Of a stretch of DNA of 6,475 nucleotides, positions 5,506 through 6,475 are shown piece after piece. The stretch spans positions 1 to 6,475 of the forward strand of contig JARLHX010000027.1 in the NCBI GenBank assembly GCA_031292035.1, given 5' to 3'. The position numbers and the translations under genes are program-made. The stretch comes from Negativicutes bacterium (lineage in GTDB: Bacteria > Bacillota_C > Negativicutes > Sporomusales_B > JARLHX01). Within the stretch, counting starts at the first letter, position 1; every line of letters begins with the position of its first letter. The notes beneath the pieces are model-generated. The model was not told where the DNA came from and searched no databases. It saw only the letters and a list, made by a program, of their open reading frames with translations.

Positions 5506-5832
5506 ATTCAAGTTTCGTTTGACTCGGTGCTTTTTTCTGCGCAGATAACCGTCTGGCCTCTTCTGCTAAGCAATTCAGATTTCCGGTTTTAGCTGGTGGA
5601 GGACCCGAACCCTGCCAAAACCATAAACAACGACAATTTTTATTTTAATTTACCGGATGAATATGACATATAGTTGTCATATATAGCCTGGTAAAATTAA
5701 GTTATTGGAGGACAATAATACGAACCAAAGGGGGGATGAAAAAGCATGTAAAGCTAAAGGTACCTGCCCCCCGAGAACGACTCCAACTTTTATATGTAAT
5801 ATAAAAAAGTAAGTAAAGAAAGGATGTAGTCT
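5506..5832. other. 327-bp non-coding stretch between the SDR and NTF2-like genes
   Basis: No supportable gene. In order it holds a T6 run (5531-5536) without a stem before it and a 10-bp palindrome TCTGCGCAGA (5536-5545). A weak stem of GGTTTT (5585-5590) with AAAACC (5617-5622) follows, then a 56-bp imperfect palindrome (5645-5700). Next come a small hairpin ttattg/caataa (5702-5718) whose loop is a Shine-Dalgarno-like GAGGA, and a G6/C6 pair (5730-5735 and 5767-5772) enclosing the 8-bp palindrome AGGTACCT. The last ~60 bp before the next gene is AT-rich (TATATG, TAATAT), but I find no good -35 there. Confidence 0.5.
5645..5700. repeat. 56-bp imperfect palindrome with perfect ATATGACA/TGTCATAT core
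   Basis: The core is two perfect 8-bp arms (5661-5668 and 5675-5682) with a 6-bp centre. Flanking it is a second set of arms: 5645-5656 pairs with 5688-5700 over 12 pairs with one bulged A and one G-T pair. A short unpaired bubble separates the two stems. It may be a protein-binding dyad for the NTF2-like gene downstream, an RNA hairpin in the SDR transcript's 3' end, or a small mobile palindromic repeat. A full intrinsic terminator is less likely because no T-run follows. Confidence 0.6.
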
Positions 5833-6261
5833 ATGCCAAAGGCTAAATACCCTCAACACGAAGCGCTCAACCCCTTTTTTGAAGTGGTGATGAAAGGATT
5901 GAAAGACTTTGTCGATGGCGATCACTACTTCGACACTATCGCTGATGATGCCGAATTCGAGTTTCTCTACCGCTTTCCCGGTTGGCCGGAGAAAATTCAC
6001 GGGCGCGAAGATTTAATAGCCCTATACTCTGGGTATGGCGACAACATCAAGGTTCACCAAGGCGATAATCTTGCCGTTCATTATGACAAAGAAAATGGCG
6101 TCGTTGTTCTGGAATACCAAGTTCATGGCAAGATCTTAAGAACCGGGGCAGGCTATGACAATCGATTTGTCTCCATCGTCACCATCAGGAATCGGAAGAT
6201 TGTCCGCTGGAGAGACTACATGGACTCGCTCGCCGCCTGGCAGGCCCTTAGCGGCAACTGA
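5833..6261 (+). CDS. NTF2-like / SnoaL-like small protein (nuclear transport factor 2 superfamily)
   Basis: 142 residues, the usual size for a single NTF2-like cone-shaped domain. The order fits the fold: N-terminal helices (about 8-40, including FFEVVMKGLKDFV), a strand with FEFLYRFPG (42-50), the helix beginning IHGREDLIALY (55-65), then long strands VVVLEYQVHGK (90-100), YDNRFVSIVTIRNRKIVRWRDYMD (108-131) and a C-terminal helix. The IVRWRDYMD stretch is characteristic of SnoaL-like and ketosteroid-isomerase-related proteins. Members bind small hydrophobic molecules and may act as isomerases, cyclases or hydrolases; many have no known activity. The ATG at 5833 has AAAGGA 8 nt upstream. It lies 327 bp after the SDR gene with palindromes between, so independent control is likely. 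No signal peptide is seen. Confidence 0.87.
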   Translation: MPKAKYPQHEALNPFFEVVMKGLKDFVDGDHYFDTIADDAEFEFLYRFPGWPEKIHGREDLIALYSGYGDNIKVHQGDNLAVHYDKENGVVVLEYQVHGKILRTGAGYDNRFVSIVTIRNRKIVRWRDYMDSLAAWQALSGN

Positions 6262-6339
6262 TATTCTTCATACCTTGACATATAGGAACCAGCCAGATTC
6301 GGTTAAAAATCCAGGTTCCTTTCAGCCCGACAGACAACA

Positions 6340-6361
6340 AAACCCGCGATTTCGCGGGTTT
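6340..6361 (+). terminator. Hairpin terminator after the NTF2-like gene
   Basis: A perfect 9-bp stem, AAACCCGCG with CGCGGGTTT, closes an ATTT loop, 78 nt after the stop. The 3' T-run is short (TTT then CTCC). On the opposite strand the stem is followed by TTTTG, so it may work in both directions. Confidence 0.7.
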
Positions 6362-6475
6362 CTCCAGTCATATGACATAGGGGAGAGAAGGCAGACCTTA
6401 CAAATCACCCCTTTTATACAATTCGCCACAATATACCAGAAGCAGTAGGAAGCAGCAGAACCGTCCCGCTGCTTC
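6362..6475. other. Right-edge intergenic sequence ending in a perfect hairpin
   Basis: No gene is supported. GTCATATGAC (6367-6376) is a 10-bp palindrome. GAAGCAGC (6449-6456) pairs perfectly with GCTGCTTC (6468-6475) around an 11-nt loop, and the window ends at the last base of the stem. It could be a terminator for either strand or a dispersed repeat. The bases beyond the edge (a T-run or not) would decide. Confidence 0.45.

Noticed and set aside
5521..5537. TCGGTGCTTTTTT resembles the 3' terminator end of Streptococcus tracrRNA.
   Set aside because: The partner arm (GCACCGA) is absent upstream, and there is no repeat array or cas gene. A chance match of a short stretch.
5580..5622. The reverse complement contains GGGTTCGGGTCC followed by CCACCA-like bases, recalling a tRNA or tmRNA 3' end and thus an attachment site.
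   Set aside because: The T-loop lacks the conserved A, the stem pairs only partly, and there is no acceptor partner or integrase nearby.
5736..5804. 22-codon basic peptide frame (starts MKKHVKLKV) before the NTF2-like gene.
   Set aside because: The only purine-rich sequence abuts the ATG with no spacing, and GGAGG is too far away. Not reported as a gene; kept only as part of the leader observation.
5664..6285. TGACATATAG present at 5664-5673 and 6276-6285, as if flanking repeats around the NTF2-like gene.
   Set aside because: A ten-base match is expected several times by chance in a window this long, and no other element features frame it.

Overview
The window reads as chromosomal DNA of a low-to-mid GC Firmicute. 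Most genes have strong purine-rich ribosome binding sites (GGAGG/AGGAGG 7-9 nt before the start), and one regulator appears to use a TTG start. Two redox proteins carrying Cys clusters for [4Fe-4S] centres point to an anaerobe. A spore-former relative or a member of the Negativicutes would fit, but that placement is inference and nothing in the window fixes a genus.

Layout. (1) 1-1486, minus strand: the first 152 codons of an iron-sulfur flavoprotein (flavodoxin-like), running off the left edge, and upstream of it a nitroreductase fused to an N-terminal 2x[4Fe-4S] ferredoxin domain. Each has its own ribosome binding site, and the flavoprotein has its own extended -10 promoter. (2) 1649-3853, minus strand: a GC-rich atypical extended SDR (NAD(P)-binding epimerase/dehydratase family) and, upstream of it, an AraC-family regulator. 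They are separated by 345 bp holding a probable terminator for araC, a -10 box for the SDR gene, and a tandem 6-mer repeat with 21-bp spacing that could be an AraC-type activator site. (3) 4033-5505: a divergent pair, a TetR-family repressor (minus) and a classical FabG-like SDR (plus). Between them lie back-to-back promoters whose -35 boxes overlap, plus two near-identical 14-bp palindromic operators. (4) 5506-6475: a 327-bp non-coding stretch with a 56-bp imperfect palindrome, then a plus-strand NTF2/SnoaL-like small protein, a strong hairpin terminator and another perfect hairpin touching the right edge.

How it fits together. This looks like an accessory stretch of small-molecule redox and detoxification genes, each with a local regulator: two Fe-S flavoenzymes, two SDRs, an NTF2-like small-molecule-binding protein, one AraC and one TetR. 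The substrates cannot be read from the sequence. The best-supported regulatory unit is the TetR/SDR divergon. The atypical SDR gene (sampled lines 57-73% GC against about 35-55% in neighbouring genes) looks acquired from a higher-GC donor, possibly with its AraC regulator. I see no CRISPR array, transposase, phage gene, tRNA or rRNA, and no clearly new multi-gene system. The most notable items are the architecture of the TetR/SDR promoter region and the palindrome upstream of the NTF2-like gene.
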